A DNA stretch of 64,000 nucleotides from Chlamydomonas reinhardtii (lineage: Eukaryota > Chlorophyta > Chlorophyceae > Chlamydomonadales > Chlamydomonadaceae), in contig NC_057009.1 of assembly GCF_000002595.2 (NCBI RefSeq), forward strand, positions 765,699 to 829,698. Direction: 5' to 3'. The notes beneath the pieces were generated by a model, which did no database searches, was not told the origin of the DNA, and saw only the letters and a program-made list of their open reading frames with translations. The position numbers and the translations under genes were made by a program. Every line of letters begins with the position of its first letter. The first letter of the stretch is position 1. Positions 63,935 through 64,000 of this stretch are shown piece after piece.

Positions 63935-64000
63935 CGTTACGGTCTATGCACATACAGTATCCTAGGTGCCGGCGACGGGAGACAGTAGTACATCCAATTG

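Overview
The window looks like nuclear DNA of a volvocine-type green alga (Chlamydomonadales). It is GC-rich, has many short GT-AG introns, uses TGTAA as a likely poly(A) signal, and holds secreted proteins with SPPP/PPPP (hydroxyproline-rich) linkers, long (CA)n tracts and many mobile elements. This is inferred from style; no species is claimed. There are two 100-N assembly gaps (6973-7072, 44252-44351).

Layout. (1) 1-15656: two tandem copies of a roughly 7 kb unit. Each carries a multi-exon gene ending in a GIY-YIG nuclease-like domain, a LINE 3' remnant and a small TIR element. Copy A (1-6972) is cut by the window edge. Copy B (8153-15656) has an internal in-frame exon duplication. (2) 18582-26239: two minus-strand host genes, a pherophorin-like wall protein and PWP2, a WD40 protein of the U3 snoRNP. 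(3) 28281-28897 and 60529-60820: two members of a small gene family in inverted orientation. (4) 30518-58065: one very long minus-strand gene for a putative secreted protein with a PAN/Apple-like domain, Pro-rich linkers and repeated Cys-containing modules. Three unrelated mobile elements sit inside three different exons: a 12.9 kb palindromic foldback-like element (31764-44683, 10-bp target duplication), a SINE-like retroposon (45705-46094, 14-bp duplication) and a 6.5 kb CACTA-like element (47534-54003, 3-bp duplication). Leaving out each insertion plus one target copy restores the reading frame, and all intron phases then agree. (5) 61579-63550, perhaps to 63934: a minus-strand gene for an unrecognised multi-span membrane protein.

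The clear housekeeping gene is PWP2 (ribosome biogenesis). The two wall/ECM-type genes suggest cell-surface functions. The rest is dominated by recent duplication and transposition: near-identical tandem copies, perfect target-site duplications, and a palindrome whose arms hold 14 and 13 copies of a roughly 190-bp repeat. No rRNA, tRNA, CRISPR or virus-like element was recognised. All exon coordinates were read by eye from splice signals and phase and have no transcript support here.
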